A DNA stretch of 64,000 nt from Otatea glauca. Lineage: Eukaryota; Streptophyta; Magnoliopsida; Poales; Poaceae. A program made the position numbers and the translations under genes. The notes under the pieces are model-generated. The model searched no databases, was not told the DNA's origin, and saw only the letters and a program-made list of their open reading frames with translations. Positions within the stretch are counted from its first letter, which is position 1. Every line of letters starts with the position of its first letter. Below are positions 19,516 to 30,982 of this stretch, piece after piece. The stretch covers positions 1,364,001-1,428,000 of the forward strand of contig CM070723.1 of the NCBI GenBank assembly GCA_036346275.1, written 5' to 3'.

Positions 19516-22500
19516 ATATATATATATATATATATATGCTATTCTACAGCTACGTGTAGAATAGCCTATTATACTCCTCAGCCATTTAATTCAGTCCGAC
19601 CGAGCCAATTTATGCAATGAAACGGTCCGTGGCAACCAACTAATAAATGCTACTTCTAGTTTGTACATAAATCTTTCTTTCTTTGATTTAGCCATAACTT
19701 TCAAATGAGATTGATTTTTGATTTCAAATTTTACACGATCGTAGAATCTCACCTCCCCTACGAATGATATTTTTTTGAGAATTTTTCAAAACTTGTACAT
19801 ATATTTTTTACGGACTTTACATGATAAAAGTGGTTTACTGCCAAATGAAAGATATGAAAAAGACAAATTCGGTTGACTAGTGATTTTTCACTGTCTAGTG
19901 CTTTGTCAATTTCATATATTTCAAATGCAATTGAGTTTTGTCTTCAAATTTTGTAGAGTTGTAGAATCTCACGTATCCTACGTATGGTAATTTTTTGAGA
20001 TTTTTTTAAAACTTATATATATAATTTTCATAAACTTTACATCATATAGCTGCTGTGTACAATATGTAGCAACAGATTGAGTAAGAGGCAATTCAACTTT
20101 TTTGACAGTAAAATGTATTATATGCTGTTGTTTGGTATTTTTTTATTTTTATATCTCTCAAATCCCATTGAGTTTAGTTTTGAAATTTTACAGGGTTGTA
20201 GAATATGACCTCCCCTACATGTGGTAATTTTTTAAGAATTTTCACTGTAAATTTTTATTTTTTTATAGTAAAAGATAGTATATGCTGCTGTTTGGCACTT
20301 TATTATTTTCATATCTCTCAAATCCGATTGAGTTTAGTCTTAAATTTTTTCAAGATTGTAGAAGGTCAACTCCCCTACGTGTGTTAATTTTTTGAGAATT
20401 TTCCAAATAATTTACTGTGGGTCCGACAAACAGAACTAAATTTTTATTCATGAAAACCAACAACACACATTTTCAAAAATTCTATAAAAAATTATTGTAG
20501 ATGGGAGGTGATGTTATACAACCCTAAAAAATTTGAAGATCAAAATCAATACCAACTTAAAGATATAAAAAAGAAAAATTTGGTTGACTAGTGATATTTC
20601 ACTGTCTAGTACTTTGTCAATTTCATATCTTTCAAATGCGATCGAGTTTGGTCTTCAAATTTTGTAGAGTTGTAGAAGCTCACGTATCCTATATATGGTA
20701 ATTTTTATAAGATTTTTTGAAAACTTGTACATATGATTTTTATAAATTTTACACCATATAGCTGATGTGTACAGTATGCAGTAACAAATTGAGTTAGAGG
20801 TAGTAAAATGCAGCTTTCTTTACAGTAAATGGTAGTATATGCTGCTATTTGGTACTTTGTTTTTTTCATATCTCTCAAATACCATTGAGTTTGGTTTTGA
20901 AATTTTATAGGTTGTAGAATATCACCTCCCCTACGTGTGGTAATTTTTTGAGAATTTTTCATACCAAAGTGTTATTTTTTTAGTAAAAGATAGTATACGC
21001 TGTTGTTTGATATATTGCTATTTTCATATCTCTCAAATACTATTTAGTTTGATCCTAAAATTTTGCAGGATTGTAGAAGCTCAACTCCTCTACGTGTGGT
21101 AATTTTTTGAGAATTTTCCAAATATTTTACTACGGGTCGACAAACAGAGCTAAATTCTTATTCATGAAAACCAACAGTACACATTTTCAAAAATTCTAAA
21201 AAAATTACTATAGATATGTGAGTTGAGATTATACAACCCTGAAAAATTTAAAGATCAAAATCAATACCAGCTGAAAGATATGAAAAAAAACAAATTTGGT
21301 TGATTAGTGATTTTTCAATGTCTAGTGCTTTGTCAATTTCATATCTTTCAAATGCGATTGAGTTTGGTCCTCAAATTTTGTAGAGTTGTAAAACCTCACG
21401 TATCCTACGTATGGTAATTTTTTGATAATTTTTAAAAACTTATACATATGATTTTTATGTGTACAACATTTAGTAACAGATTGATTAAGAAGGAGTAAAA
21501 TGCAACTTTCTTGACAGTAGAAGGTAGTATATACTATTATTTGACACTTTGTTATTTTTATATCTTTCAAATCCCATTGAGTTTGGTTTTGAAGTTTTAC
21601 AGGGTTGTAAAATATCACCTCCTATGCGTGTGGTAATATTTTGAGAATTTTTCACACTAAAGTGTTATTTTCTTTATAGTAAAAGATAGTATATGTTGTT
21701 GTCTGGTATTTTGTTATTTTCATATCTCTCAAATTGGACAGAGTTTAGTCTTAAAATTTTGTAGGATTGTAGAAGCTTATCTCCTTTACGTGTAGTAATT
21801 TTTTTAGAATTTTCCAAATATTTTACTACAGGTCCGACAAATAGAGCTTAATTTTTATTCATGAAAATCAACCGTACACATTTTCAAAAAGCCTAAAAAA
21901 TTACTGTAGATATGGGATGTGCGATTATACAACCCTGAAAAATTTGAAGATCAAAATCAATACCAGCTGAAATATATGAAAAAGACAAATTCGGTTGACT
22001 AGTGATATTTCACTGTCTAGTGCTTTGTCAATTTAATATCTTTCAAATGCGATTGAGTTTGGTCTTCAAATTTTGTAGAGTTGTAGAATCTCACGTATCT
22101 ACATATGGTAATTGTTTTGGGATTTTTTGAAAAATTATACATATGATTTTTATAGACTTTATACCATATAGCTGTTGTGTACAACATGTAGTAACAGATT
22201 TAGTAAGAGACAGTAAAATACAACTTTCTTGATAGTAAAAGGTAATATATGCTGCTGTTTGACACTTTTTTATTTTCATACCTCTCAAATCCTATTGAGT
22301 TTGGTTTTGAAATTTTATAGGGTTATAGAATATCATCTCTCCTACGTGTGGTAATTTTTTGAGAATTTTTCATAGTAAAGTGTTATTTTTTTATAGTAAA
22401 AGATAGTATATGCTTCTGTTTGACACTTTGTTATTTTCATATCTCTCAAATCCGATTACGTTTGGTCTTTAAATTTTGCAAGATTGTAGAAGCTCAAATC

Positions 22501-23080
22501 CCCTATGTGTGGTAATTTTTTAAGAAATTTTCAAACAATTTACTGTAGGTCCAATAAACAGAACTTTATTTTTTATTAATAAAAACCATAAGTAAACATT
22601 TTCAAAAATTCTCAAAAAAATTACCATAGATAAGGGAGGTGAGATTATATAACACTGTAAAATTTTAAGACCAAAATCAATATTAGCTGAAAGATATGAA
22701 AAAAACAAATAAGAGACAGATTCATGTACAAACTACATTACGCATTAACTAGCTGGGTTGACCAACGCATGAACTAATAACTGATTCGGTTGTAATTCAA
22801 TCTGTTGTTCTATAGTAAAATGTATATATGATTTATTACCGAATTGAATTCAGTTGTGCTTTGCATGCGCTTCGGCAGTAAATTCATCAGTTGTTCTGTA
22901 GTAAAATATTTCGTGATTTACTAGCAGACTGCATTTACTAATGTTGTTTGCAATGCATTAACTCACTGTGTTTCGGCCAGCGTGTGAAATTTACTTCTCT
23001 GGCCGGAGCGCAGAATAGCTATTCTACGCTCAGGAGTAGAATAGCGCTACCGTGTATATATATATATATATACACACACG
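19516..23080. repeat. AT-rich composite repeat block bounded by 'gctattctac' inverted motifs
   Basis: A (TA)n tract and the hairpin-like 'gctattctacagctacgtg' stand at the left (about 19516-19570). A related pair, 'gaatagctattctac' and 'gtagaatagc', plus another (TA)n tract, stands at the right (about 23014-23075). Between them lies a 2.8-kb tandem array with partial copies on either side. The matching edges suggest one large element or expansion unit. No transposase or class-defining TSD was found. Confidence 0.5.
19871..22710. repeat. tandem array, four copies of a ~0.7-kb unit
   Basis: Units start at 'ggttgactagtgat' (19871, 20582, 21298, 21993), giving periods of about 711, 716 and 695 bp; the last runs to about 22710. 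Each unit contains three direct sub-repeats of the form 'catatctctcaaatccgatt' … 'gtggtaattttttgagaa', about 170-200 bp apart. It ends with an inverted version of the same sub-repeat ('tgaagatcaaaatcaatacc'). Copies differ by point changes and small indels, so the array is not very recent. There are no genes. Confidence 0.88.
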
Positions 23081-23449
23081 CATATACGGTGGCGCTATTA
23101 TACTCGTACGTGCAGCTACGCGCTGTTCGTAACACCTTTTCGATGGATCCGAACGGCCATTAAAACAGCGCTGCCCAAAAGGTACATAGCGTATGCAACC
23201 GAACGAAAAATGGGAAGTAAATCAATGCCGATTCCCTCTTCGTGGAAAAACGGAAAAACTGGCAGTGTGCGCAATCGAACAGAAAAAACGACAGTAAATC
23301 ATTTCAGAAACTATATCGGTAACACTATATGTAAAATCCCGTAATATCTTGCTCTATATGTAGTAAATAAAAATATATTATATTGGTCGACTAGTAAATC
23401 TGTTCAACCCATCCATGTAAGCCCAACCGACTAGAAAATAAGTCCCGTA
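23081..23449. other. intergenic DNA, nothing recognised
   Basis: Mixed-composition sequence with (TA/CA) tracts at its start. No open frame resembling a known protein and no repeat structure I can name. Confidence 0.45.
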
Positions 23450-24150
23450 GTTTATACATGAATCTTGTTACCTTTTATTTAGCTATATCTTTTTATTGGC
23501 AGCTCCAATTTACGATTGATTTTCACCAATAGCTTGCTGACAACGACATCAACATAATGATATAAGTACCGCTAATAAACTCCGTGTGTATCGATAGTAA
23601 AATATATGTATACCGATAGTATATATATATATATGTATATATAATACTAAAATCTGATTCATGCAATGAGATTTATATCAGTGTGTTACTCTCGTCGTCA
23701 GTAAGCTACTGACAAAAATCGTTTGTGAATCAGAGCTGTCAATAAAAAGTTATGGCTAAAACAAAAAAAAACAGATTCTAGTTGAAATAAGGAAACGGTA
23801 CAAGTTACGTCGCATGACCGACTAGTAAGTTGTGTTCCTAGTTTGTACATGAATCTAATTTTTTTGTTTTAGCCGTAACTTTTTATTGATAGCTCTGATT
23901 CACAAAATTTTTCACCATTAACTTACTGACGATGAGAGCAACATAATGATATAAGTCTCGCTAATAAACGTCGTGTGTATCGATAGTAAAATCTATCTAT
24001 ACCGATAGTAAAATCTATATTTACGGATAGCAAAATCCGATTCATATGGTGATACTTACACCAGTATGTTGCTGTCGTCGTCAGTAAGCTACTGGTGAAA
24101 ACCGTTCGTGAATCAGAGCTATCAATAAAAAGTTATGTCTAAAAAAAGTG
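23450..24150. repeat. two copies of a ~0.35-kb palindromic repeat unit
   Basis: Each copy has a left arm ('gtacatgaatct', 'gtaactttttattgatagct', 'gattcac') and a right arm that is its inverse ('gtgaatcagagct', 'caataaaaagttatg'), around a centre of 'cgatagtaaaat'-type repeats. Copy 1 covers about 23450-23765 and copy 2 about 23840-24150. They are in direct order, with moderate divergence. Confidence 0.7.
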
Positions 24151-24402
24151 TATATCCATAGACTGTGAGACCTTGCAGCGTGTAGAGGACTTGATGTGTG
24201 TTAAGTGTGTGTTCGTCTTACCTTGTACTTAAAAAAAGTATGGTAGGAGCGTGGACTTCGTAAAAGTACGGACTTGGTGTACTTTTGTATGTACATATCG
24301 ATACCGTTCTCCTTTCTGTCACGAAATCCCTCCTCACCGACCAATGTTTGAGTACGACTAGAGAAATCCAATCGTCCATCCTGACTTGTCTGCCCTCCCC
24401 TG
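24151..24402. other. intergenic DNA before the second Copia element
   Basis: No gene, repeat or element end was seen here. The sequence continues after the Copia element at 30983. Confidence 0.45.
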
Positions 24403-24407
24403 CTACT

Positions 24408-24633
24408 TATTAAGAAACCCTAATAGTCCATTAGAAGGCCCATGTGTCCCTTAGCCAAAACCCTAGAGAGCGCTATAAAAGGAGGAGGGGGGTCCCCCCC
24501 ATGTACGAGAATTCATTAGCAATAAAGAATTTCCGCTTTCGCTCTCCCTAAACACGTGTCTCTCTCTCTTTCTGTTCTCCACTTCAGATCTGTTCGGGAA
24601 CCCCGGACTATTCGATAGCGAAGTTCCTTAACA
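24408..24633 (+). repeat. Copia 5' LTR
   Basis: Begins TATTAAGAAACCC and ends CTTAACA. A TATA box (TATAAAA) lies at 24474-24480, with an AATAAAG polyadenylation-like motif shortly downstream (about 24521). Partner: 30760-30977. Confidence 0.9.
24474..24480 (+). promoter_or_regulatory. TATA box of Copia 5' LTR
   Basis: CGCTATAAAAGG stands in the middle of the LTR; the matching box in the 3' LTR is at 30826-30831. Confidence 0.65.
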
Positions 24634-24650
24634 CGTTATCAGCACGAATT
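24634..24650 (+). other. Copia primer-binding site (unusual)
   Basis: Directly after the 5' LTR the sequence reads CGTTATCAGCACGAATT. The position is that of a primer-binding site, and TTATCAG partly matches the initiator-Met consensus TGGTATCAGAGC. The primer tRNA is therefore uncertain. Confidence 0.5.
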
Positions 24651-24899
24651 GCTCTACGGAAATCAGAATTGAAAAGGTGAGAAAGGTAGGATTTTGGAGA
24701 TTGAATCTAAACGCTTGTCGTTTTCTTCGCATACATCTATCCTACGCATATTGTATCGCTTTCGCCACGTGGCACGAAGCTACACGGCGATCGCTCGAAG
24801 ACTACTAGCACGAAGCTACAATACATGGTTTTTACTGTTCATCACAGAAAAAAAAGGGACATGGCAGCTTGTGCCCGAAGCACTACGCCGCCGTCTCGC

Positions 24900-26120
24900 T
24901 ATGAGCGCTTGAAGCGCTGATCGTCGTCGGCTGTGCATACCCGAAGCACCTCCCGCGCACGCAGCGCCTCCGCGCATGAAGCGCCGCCAAAGCGCGCGCT
25001 CGGCGCCGGTGAGTGCGCTCGAGCGCCGCTGCCGCCGCCACCACCGGCGGCGCAGCGCGCGCGCCGCAATCGTCGCCTCGTTTTCCGGCGCCGCCGCGCA
25101 CGAAGCGCCGCCGCGAGGAGCACCGTCGGTCCGGCCTTGTCGTCCCGCCTGCCATGGCACGAAGCCATTGCGCGCCGCCGCCGCCTCGCTGCCGGTGATG
25201 CGCTCGAGCGCCCGCGCCGCCGCCTCGACGCCGTGCCGCGGCGCATCTTTGCCGAGACCAGCGTGTGTGCTCTTGCCCGACTCAGCGCGCCTCGGCCGCC
25301 CGGCTCACCAGCGCCTCGCCGTCTCGGCGAAGCCGCCTCGCGCGCCGCGACCGCGTCCACGGCCGCCGCTCGCCTGTCGCGGCGTGATCTTGCCCGCTTC
25401 TGCGATCCCAATGCGCGCCCGGCCCGGCTGCCTCGGGCCCTCGCGCCTGCCAGCCGCCGCGGCGCCTCGGCCCTCGCGCCGCAGCGCCGCCGGTCGCCCG
25501 GCCGAGCCACGCTCCCCGCCGTCGGCGCCGCTTCAACAGCGCGCAAGAAGCGCTTCGCCCGCTTGGCTTGCCGCAAGCGCAAGCGCTCGCCGCGACGCTG
25601 GCGCCCGCCGCCCGGCCGTGCGCATAACCGCCGCCATCGGCTCGGTCGTTACCGCGCCCGAAACCTCGGACGTCGCGCCCGTCGGGCGCCTCGGGCCCCA
25701 CCGCTGCCGGCCAGCCGTGCCGTCGCCGACCTTCGGCCCACATCACGAAAACGCCGCCGCCCGCGCGCGCCGCCGAAGCGTCGCTCGGCTCAGCCGACCA
25801 GGCGACGTCCGCCCGACGCAGCCGCCCGCGCACTCGCCCGCCGACTCCGCGTCGCGCAAAGAAGGCCACCCGACCTTGCTGCCGCCTCCGGCCAGCTCGC
25901 CAGCGCCTCCGCCGGCTCGAAGTCCGGCCAGCGCCGCCCCTTGCTCAAGCAACCCGCCCGGCGCGTCGCGCGCCTCCGCCCGACCACGCCGCCGCCGCTT
26001 CCCAGCCGGCTCGGCCGCTCGACCATCGCCGCGCCCACCGCCGGCCGTGCGCACCGGCCGGCCGGGTAGCGCAAGACGGCGGCGCCGTCGCGGAGAATGC
26101 GCAAGTGGCGGCTAGGGATG
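24900..26120. other. extremely GC-rich leader block, no recognisable protein
   Basis: This 1.2-kb block is mostly G and C with recurring 'gcgccgcc' and 'gaagcgcc' motifs. Because stop codons are AT-rich, long frames stay open in several phases on both strands (for example 24933-26069 and 24976-26115 on plus, 24899-25582 on minus). Their products are Arg/Ala/Pro-rich and low in complexity, with no motif I know, and the codons show no consistent pattern. I read it as non-coding or captured GC-rich DNA in the position where leader and gag should be. A captured host exon cannot be excluded. Confidence 0.5.
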
Positions 26121-26936
26121 GAACCCTAGCCGCCGTGGGTCTTTCCACAAGTCGGCGCGGGCCTTGGGCCAAGAAGGCGGCGGTGGGGCGTTTACCACGC
26201 AGACCATAAGCCAAGAGGCCCGGCGGGAGAGAGGAAAGGAGGCCCAAAGGCCTCTCGGCGAAAAAATGAAGAAAAGAAAAAGAAAAGAAAAGGAAAGAAA
26301 AGAAGAAAAATTGCGAGAAAATTGCGAGAAAATTTTGAAAAATTGCGGAAAATCAAGAAGATTTATTTGGCTCTGTTTTTAATTTTTCTTGCTTTATTTC
26401 TCTGTTTTGAATTTTCTTTATGTTTTTGAATCTATTGCTTTATTTAATATATTGCAATGCACAACAATTTATTTTCACGCAAGTTATGCTTTTGCAACCT
26501 TTTCTATCAGTTACGCGATAATCTAAACCGAATTTTGAAATCATGAATCATGAATCGTGTGTTTGAAAAAGCGGCCCGCACGGTCGAAATACCTCACTTG
26601 GGCATTGAGCGTGAAGATCGTTCTTGGGGCAAGAAGCTCCGTCTTTGCGATTGGTCTAGGGTCCTCGCGGGGCATAAAACCTACCATCAAGCATAACAAT
26701 CAAGTCTTTCATCTGCCGTTTAAATGCATGAATCGCATTTTCTTTTAGATTATGGTTGTTAGCTTTTTCTTTGAATAATGAATTGAAAGCTCTAGAAGAG
26801 CATACTTCTCTTATGAATAAATATGCAATTTATTCTTTATTCCAGTATTCTTTCATTTACAAGCAATATTTGAATTATTTTGCCTCTGTTTGATTAGAAT
26901 TATATTTCTTTTATCTAGAAATCGTGTAGCGCCCAA
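26121..26936 (+). other. Copia leader, second part, no gag
   Basis: A purine-rich tract (about 26235-26360) is followed by AT-rich sequence up to the protease start. No Gag core, no CX2CX4HX4C knuckle and no long frame were found, so gag is deleted or replaced. Confidence 0.55.
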
Positions 26937-27350
26937 ATGGAAGAGGTATGCATTGTTGATAGTGGCACAACAAATACCATCTTAAGAGAGTCTAAATATT
27001 TCCAGTCGATCATGAAAAACGCTGGAAAGATTACTACGATCGCAGGAAGCGACTCATATGTAATCGGCTCAGGAAGAGCCGCTATTGTATTGCCTATGGG
27101 TACAACTTTGGTAATTGAAGAAGCCCTTTTGTACCCGGAATCAACGCGCACTCTCTTAAGCTTTAAAGACATCCGCGCCAATGGTTTTCACGTAGAATCC
27201 AATGAAGAAAATGGCAAAGAATACTTGTGCATTGTGAAGCACGCGGTATGTGGAAAAATGGTATTAGAAAAATGTCCCTCATATGAATCTGGGTTGTACT
27301 ACACGAATATTCATGCACCAAGTGTATACTTCCTTGAAGACTGCTTTTAG
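26937..27350 (+). pseudogene. Copia protease
   Basis: The frame opens MEEVCIVDSGTTNTILRESK; the DSG triad is the catalytic aspartate of the retroviral-type protease. It continues through IAGSDSYVIGSGRAAIVLPM, and ALLYPESTRTLLSFKDIRAN is the usual plant Copia phrase before the GAG-pre-integrase domain. The ORF ends at a stop just before the WHCRLGH motif. Without gag and an open path into integrase it is probably not functional. Confidence 0.88.
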
Positions 27351-28394
27351 AAGCTACGAGTTATTTTCTTTATGGCATTGTAGATTAGGTCATCTGGTCT
27401 TAGAATGATGAGAAATATAGTGAACAACTCACGGGTCATGGCATAAATGCTAAAAATTTCCCAAATCATGAAGATTTTGTGTGCCTGCATGTGCCACGGA
27501 AAATTAATAACTAGACCCTCTGTCATGAAAGTACAAAGTGAAATCCTGCATTCTGGAGCGCATCCGGGGATATTTATGATCCGATTCAGCCCTGTCGGGC
27601 CGTTTCGATACTTTATGGTGCTCATCGATGCTTCCTCGAAATGGTCGCATGTATGCTTGTTGTCAACAAGAAACCATGCTTTTGCAAAGTGATCTCGCAG
27701 ATCATAAGAATTAAGAATGCTTTCCACGATCATCGCGTGAAGTCCATTAGAATGGACAATCTGGGAGAATTTACTTCAAAGGCATTTGATGATTATTGCA
27801 CGACAACGGGGATAGCGATTGAGCACTCCGTCGCGACGCGTTCATACGCGAGCGGACTAGCGAAGCACTAATAAAGAGGATTAAGTTCATTGCCGGACCG
27901 CTTTGCGAGTTGTAACTTGCCCAACACTTGTTGGGGACACGCGATCTGCCGCAGCAGCTCTTATCAATTTTAGACCGTCGGCCTACAACATCCATTCTCC
28001 TATCGGCTTGTGCAGGGATCATCCCAAGATCTCCCATCTTAGAAAATTTGGGTGTATGGTATATGTACCTATACCACCCCCCAATGATCGCAATGGGCCC
28101 TCTCCGCAAGTCCGGGATATCGTTGGTTATGAGAGTGCATCCATAATCGGTATTTGGAACCCATATTTGAGACTTGCATCTGACCGATTCGCTGATTGCA
28201 TCTTTGACGAGGATCGTTTCCCGTCATTAGGGGGAGGAAATCAACCTTTGGATGAAAAATGCCGGGAAATCATATGGCATTCCACTGGGATCCCCGCACA
28301 TGACCCCCGAACTAATGAAGCAAATCAAGAAGTCCAGAAGATAATTGATTTGCAGAATTTAGCAAATGAACTGCCTGATCATTTTGTGATCTGA
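27351..28394 (+). pseudogene. Copia GAG-pre-integrase and integrase, frameshifted
   Basis: LWHCRLGHLVLRMM at about 27370-27415 is the pre-integrase domain. The integrase core then follows in pieces: PFRYFMVLIDASSKW around the first Asp (27447-27692), RVKSIRMDNLGEFTSKAFDD with the second Asp (27641-27871), and SAYNIHSPIGL and FGCMVYVPIPP (27903-28394). Several changes of frame are needed, and the Glu region (about 27850-27900) is scrambled by stops. The C-terminal part remains a 163-residue open frame. Confidence 0.85.
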
Positions 28395-28939
28395 AGGGCG
28401 TGGTTAAGTCGCATGTACCGAGAAGAAATGCACGAGAGGGTGGAAATACCAAAGAAAATAGAAGGTATCCCTCAACTTGTTGAGGCCTCAAAGAAAAAAG
28501 CGAGCAATCGGCTCCTCAAACCCAAAGTACCCGGAGACGTCTGGAGAAAACTGGGCGAGAGGACTTACCACAACCAATCACGAAAATGCCCCAAGGAAAG
28601 AAGGGGAGCCAGTTGAGACCTGGCACTGGAAAGAAGCCAACAGGAAAGGCAATTCCAGACTTGAATCTTCCACTGAAGGAAGCCGCCGGAAATAATGTGT
28701 GCGCACACATAGGCGATGAAAAGCTAAAGGAACTTGCTCCTGCGATAGGGAATAGCAGCGAAGAGCAAGTAGAAGTGCATGAAGCACCCCATGAAGAAAT
28801 GGCCATAAATTTTGTAATAACAGGAGAATCCCTGAATAGAGCAACGACCAGCGTTGATGCATACTTCAAAGAAGATTGCCTCGATCATTGATCATGATCC
28901 GAGCACGAATCTCGCGAGTGCAAGAAAAGGCTAGATTGG
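28395..28939 (+). pseudogene. Copia linker between integrase and RT
   Basis: A hydrophilic, Lys/Glu/Pro-rich region with short open frames (28413-28616, 28586-28891). No conserved domain belongs here. The frame 28586-28891 ends with VDAYFKEDCLDH, close to where RT should start. Confidence 0.55.
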
Positions 28940-29990
28940 GAAGAATGGAAAAAGGCAATCACTGCGAGTTAGTTTCTCCGAACAAGAGAGAGGTGTTTGG
29001 GCCGTATGCGCACACCTCCCCATATAAACCCGTAGGTCACAAATGGGTCTTTGTTGGAAGAAGAATGAAAACAACGAAGTTATAAGGTACAAAGCAAGGC
29101 TCGTAGCTCAAGGTTTCACTCAACGTCACGGAGTTGATTATGAAGAAACCTATTCTCCGGTCATGGGAGGAATTACCTTTAGATATTTGATCTCAATGGC
29201 GATCAACTTGAAGTTGAGAATGAAGCTAATGGATGTTGTCACAAGATACTCAGATGGAAACTTGGATTAGGAGATATACATGAAAGTCAGGAAGGAATTC
29301 CTATCCCAACCAAGATGGAGCAAATAGAAACTCATGCTGTGTGAAATTGGAGAAATCACTTTGTATGAATGGGTGAAGCGATCGGGAAGAATGTGGTACA
29401 ATCGCTTGAATGACTTTCTCTGCAAGAAAGGCTACACAAGCAATGAAGATTGTCCATGTGTGTTTATCTGACGATCCCGAATGGATTCTGTATAATCTCC
29501 GTCTATGTAGATGACTTGAACATCATTGGGACGGATGAAGAAATTGAAGAGGCATGCTCATACTTGAAGTCCGAGTTTGAAATGAAAGATTTAGGTAAAA
29601 CCAAGTTTTGTTTAGGCTTGCGGCTTGAACATGTCAAGGAGGAATCTTGGTACATCAATCAACCTACACACGAAAGTGTTGGAAAGGTTTGGATTTGAAA
29701 AGGCATATCTGCGAAGACTCAATGGTGGAAGGTCACTCCAAGCGCACCTAGACCCATCTGCACCTAGAGAAGAGGGGAGGAAGTCACGGGAGCGAAATTC
29801 CCATATTTGAGTGCAATTGGAGCGCTCATGTACCTTGCGAATAGCACTAGACCGGACATTGCGTTATTTGTGAATTTGCTAGCTCGATGCAGTCTGAGAA
29901 CCCACCAAAAGGCATTGGAAAGGGATCAAGGACATCTTCCGTTACCTCCAAGGAAGCAAAGACCTTGGTACATTCTTTAGAAGAAATAAT
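28940..29990 (+). pseudogene. Copia reverse transcriptase, broken
   Basis: GHKWVF, RYKARLVAQGFTQRHGVDYE and ETYSPVM (28940-29165) open the RT domain. SVYVDDLNIIGTDEEIEE at 29450-29698 is the catalytic YVDD loop, followed by FEMKDLGKTKFCLGLRLE. Between them (29270-29450) the frame is lost through stops. The order and motifs are typical of Copia RT; activity is impossible without repair. Confidence 0.88.
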
Positions 29991-30460
29991 GAATTGAATT
30001 TGGTTGGCTATGCCGATCTTTGGGTATTTATCGGACCAGATCTTGGCAAGTCCCAAACCGGCTATGTTTTCCTATATGGAGGAACAGCAATTTCTTGGAA
30101 GTCGTCTAAGCAGACTCTTGTCTCGACGTCGACAAACCACTCAGAAATCATCGCTTTGTATGAAGCATCACGTGAATGTGTATGGCTCAGAAGAATGGTT
30201 CACCACATCCAGAAGTCATGTGGTTTGAACATTGAGCAAACTCCCACGATAATCTATGAAGATAATGCAGCTTGTGTTGCCCAAGCACGATGGGTTATGT
30301 GAAGAGCAATCTCACGAAGCATATCAACCCCAAGTTCTTCTATGCTCATGAATTGCATAAGATGAGCGAGATTAAGATATTGCATACTAAGTCATGTGAA
30401 AATCTTGCAGATTTGTTCACTAAATCACTCCCAGATCTACCTTTGAAAGGTGCGTAAAAG
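29991..30460 (+). pseudogene. Copia RNase H
   Basis: Frame 29994-30302 reads MNLVGYADLWVFIGPD, KSQTGYVFLYGGTAISWKS, SEIIALYEASRECVWLRRM and IIYEDNAACVAQ. A frame change near 30290 leads to KHINPKFFYAHEL and LADLFTKSLP (30272-30457). These are the RNase H and C-terminal landmarks of Copia pol. The Asp in the GYAD motif and the ED of YEDNAA are present. Confidence 0.88.
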
Positions 30461-30744
30461 GAATTGGGATGATGAGACTTAGAAAGTGCAGATTCGGGGA
30501 GATATGTCACATACTCCCGCATGAATCTGAACATGAATTATGAATACCCAACATAAATCTCGAAGATTAGGAATTGAAGTTGGGAGAATTGTACTCTTTT
30601 CCTTAGCAAGTTTTTCTGAAGTTTTCTTGCGTAAGGTTTTAACGAGGCAATTCGTGCAACATAGTAGCGTATGCTATGTACTCTTTCTCCAAGTATTTTT
30701 CCCACTGGTTTTTCCGGAGTTTTGAGGCATATGCATCTCGCGGC

Positions 30745-30759
30745 AAAGGCCCAAGGGAG
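30745..30759 (+). other. Copia polypurine tract (weak)
   Basis: AAAGGCCCAAGGGAG lies directly before the 3' LTR. It is purine-rich but interrupted by CCC. Confidence 0.5.
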
Positions 30760-30977
30760 TGTTAAGAAACCCTAATAGCCCATTGGAAGGCCCATGTGGT
30801 CCCTTAGCCAAAACCCTAGAGGCGCTATAAAGGAGGAGGGTCCCCATGTACGAAATTCATTAGCAATAAAGAATTTCCGCTTTCGCTCTCCCTAAACACG
30901 TGTCTCTCTCTCTTTCTGTTCTCCACTTCAGATCTGTTCGGGAACCCCGGACTATTCGATAGCGAGGTTCCTTAACA
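30760..30977 (+). repeat. Copia 3' LTR
   Basis: Starts TGTTAAGAAACCC and ends CTTAACA, followed by the TSD CTACT. TATA box at 30826-30831. It differs from the 5' LTR by a few bases and several short indels. Confidence 0.9.
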
Positions 30978-30982
30978 CTACT

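Larger units (their letters stand above)
24408..30977 (+). mobile_element. Ty1/Copia LTR retrotransposon with short LTRs, gag missing
   Basis: LTRs of 226 bp (24408-24633) and 218 bp (30760-30977) share nearly all their sequence, and CTACT is duplicated at 24403-24407 and 30978-30982. The first base pairs of the left LTR are mutated (TATTAAG against TGTTAAG on the right). The interior, in order, holds a primer-binding site, a very GC-rich leader, protease, integrase, RT, RNase H and a purine tract. No zinc knuckle or Gag motif occurs before the protease. Pol has many frameshifts. The LTRs differ mostly by small indels. Confidence 0.92.

Noticed and set aside
24933..26115. Two overlapping 378-379 residue plus-strand frames and long minus-strand frames
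   Set aside because: Open in several phases only because of extreme GC content; Arg/Ala/Pro-rich, low complexity, no motif. Described as a GC-rich leader block instead.
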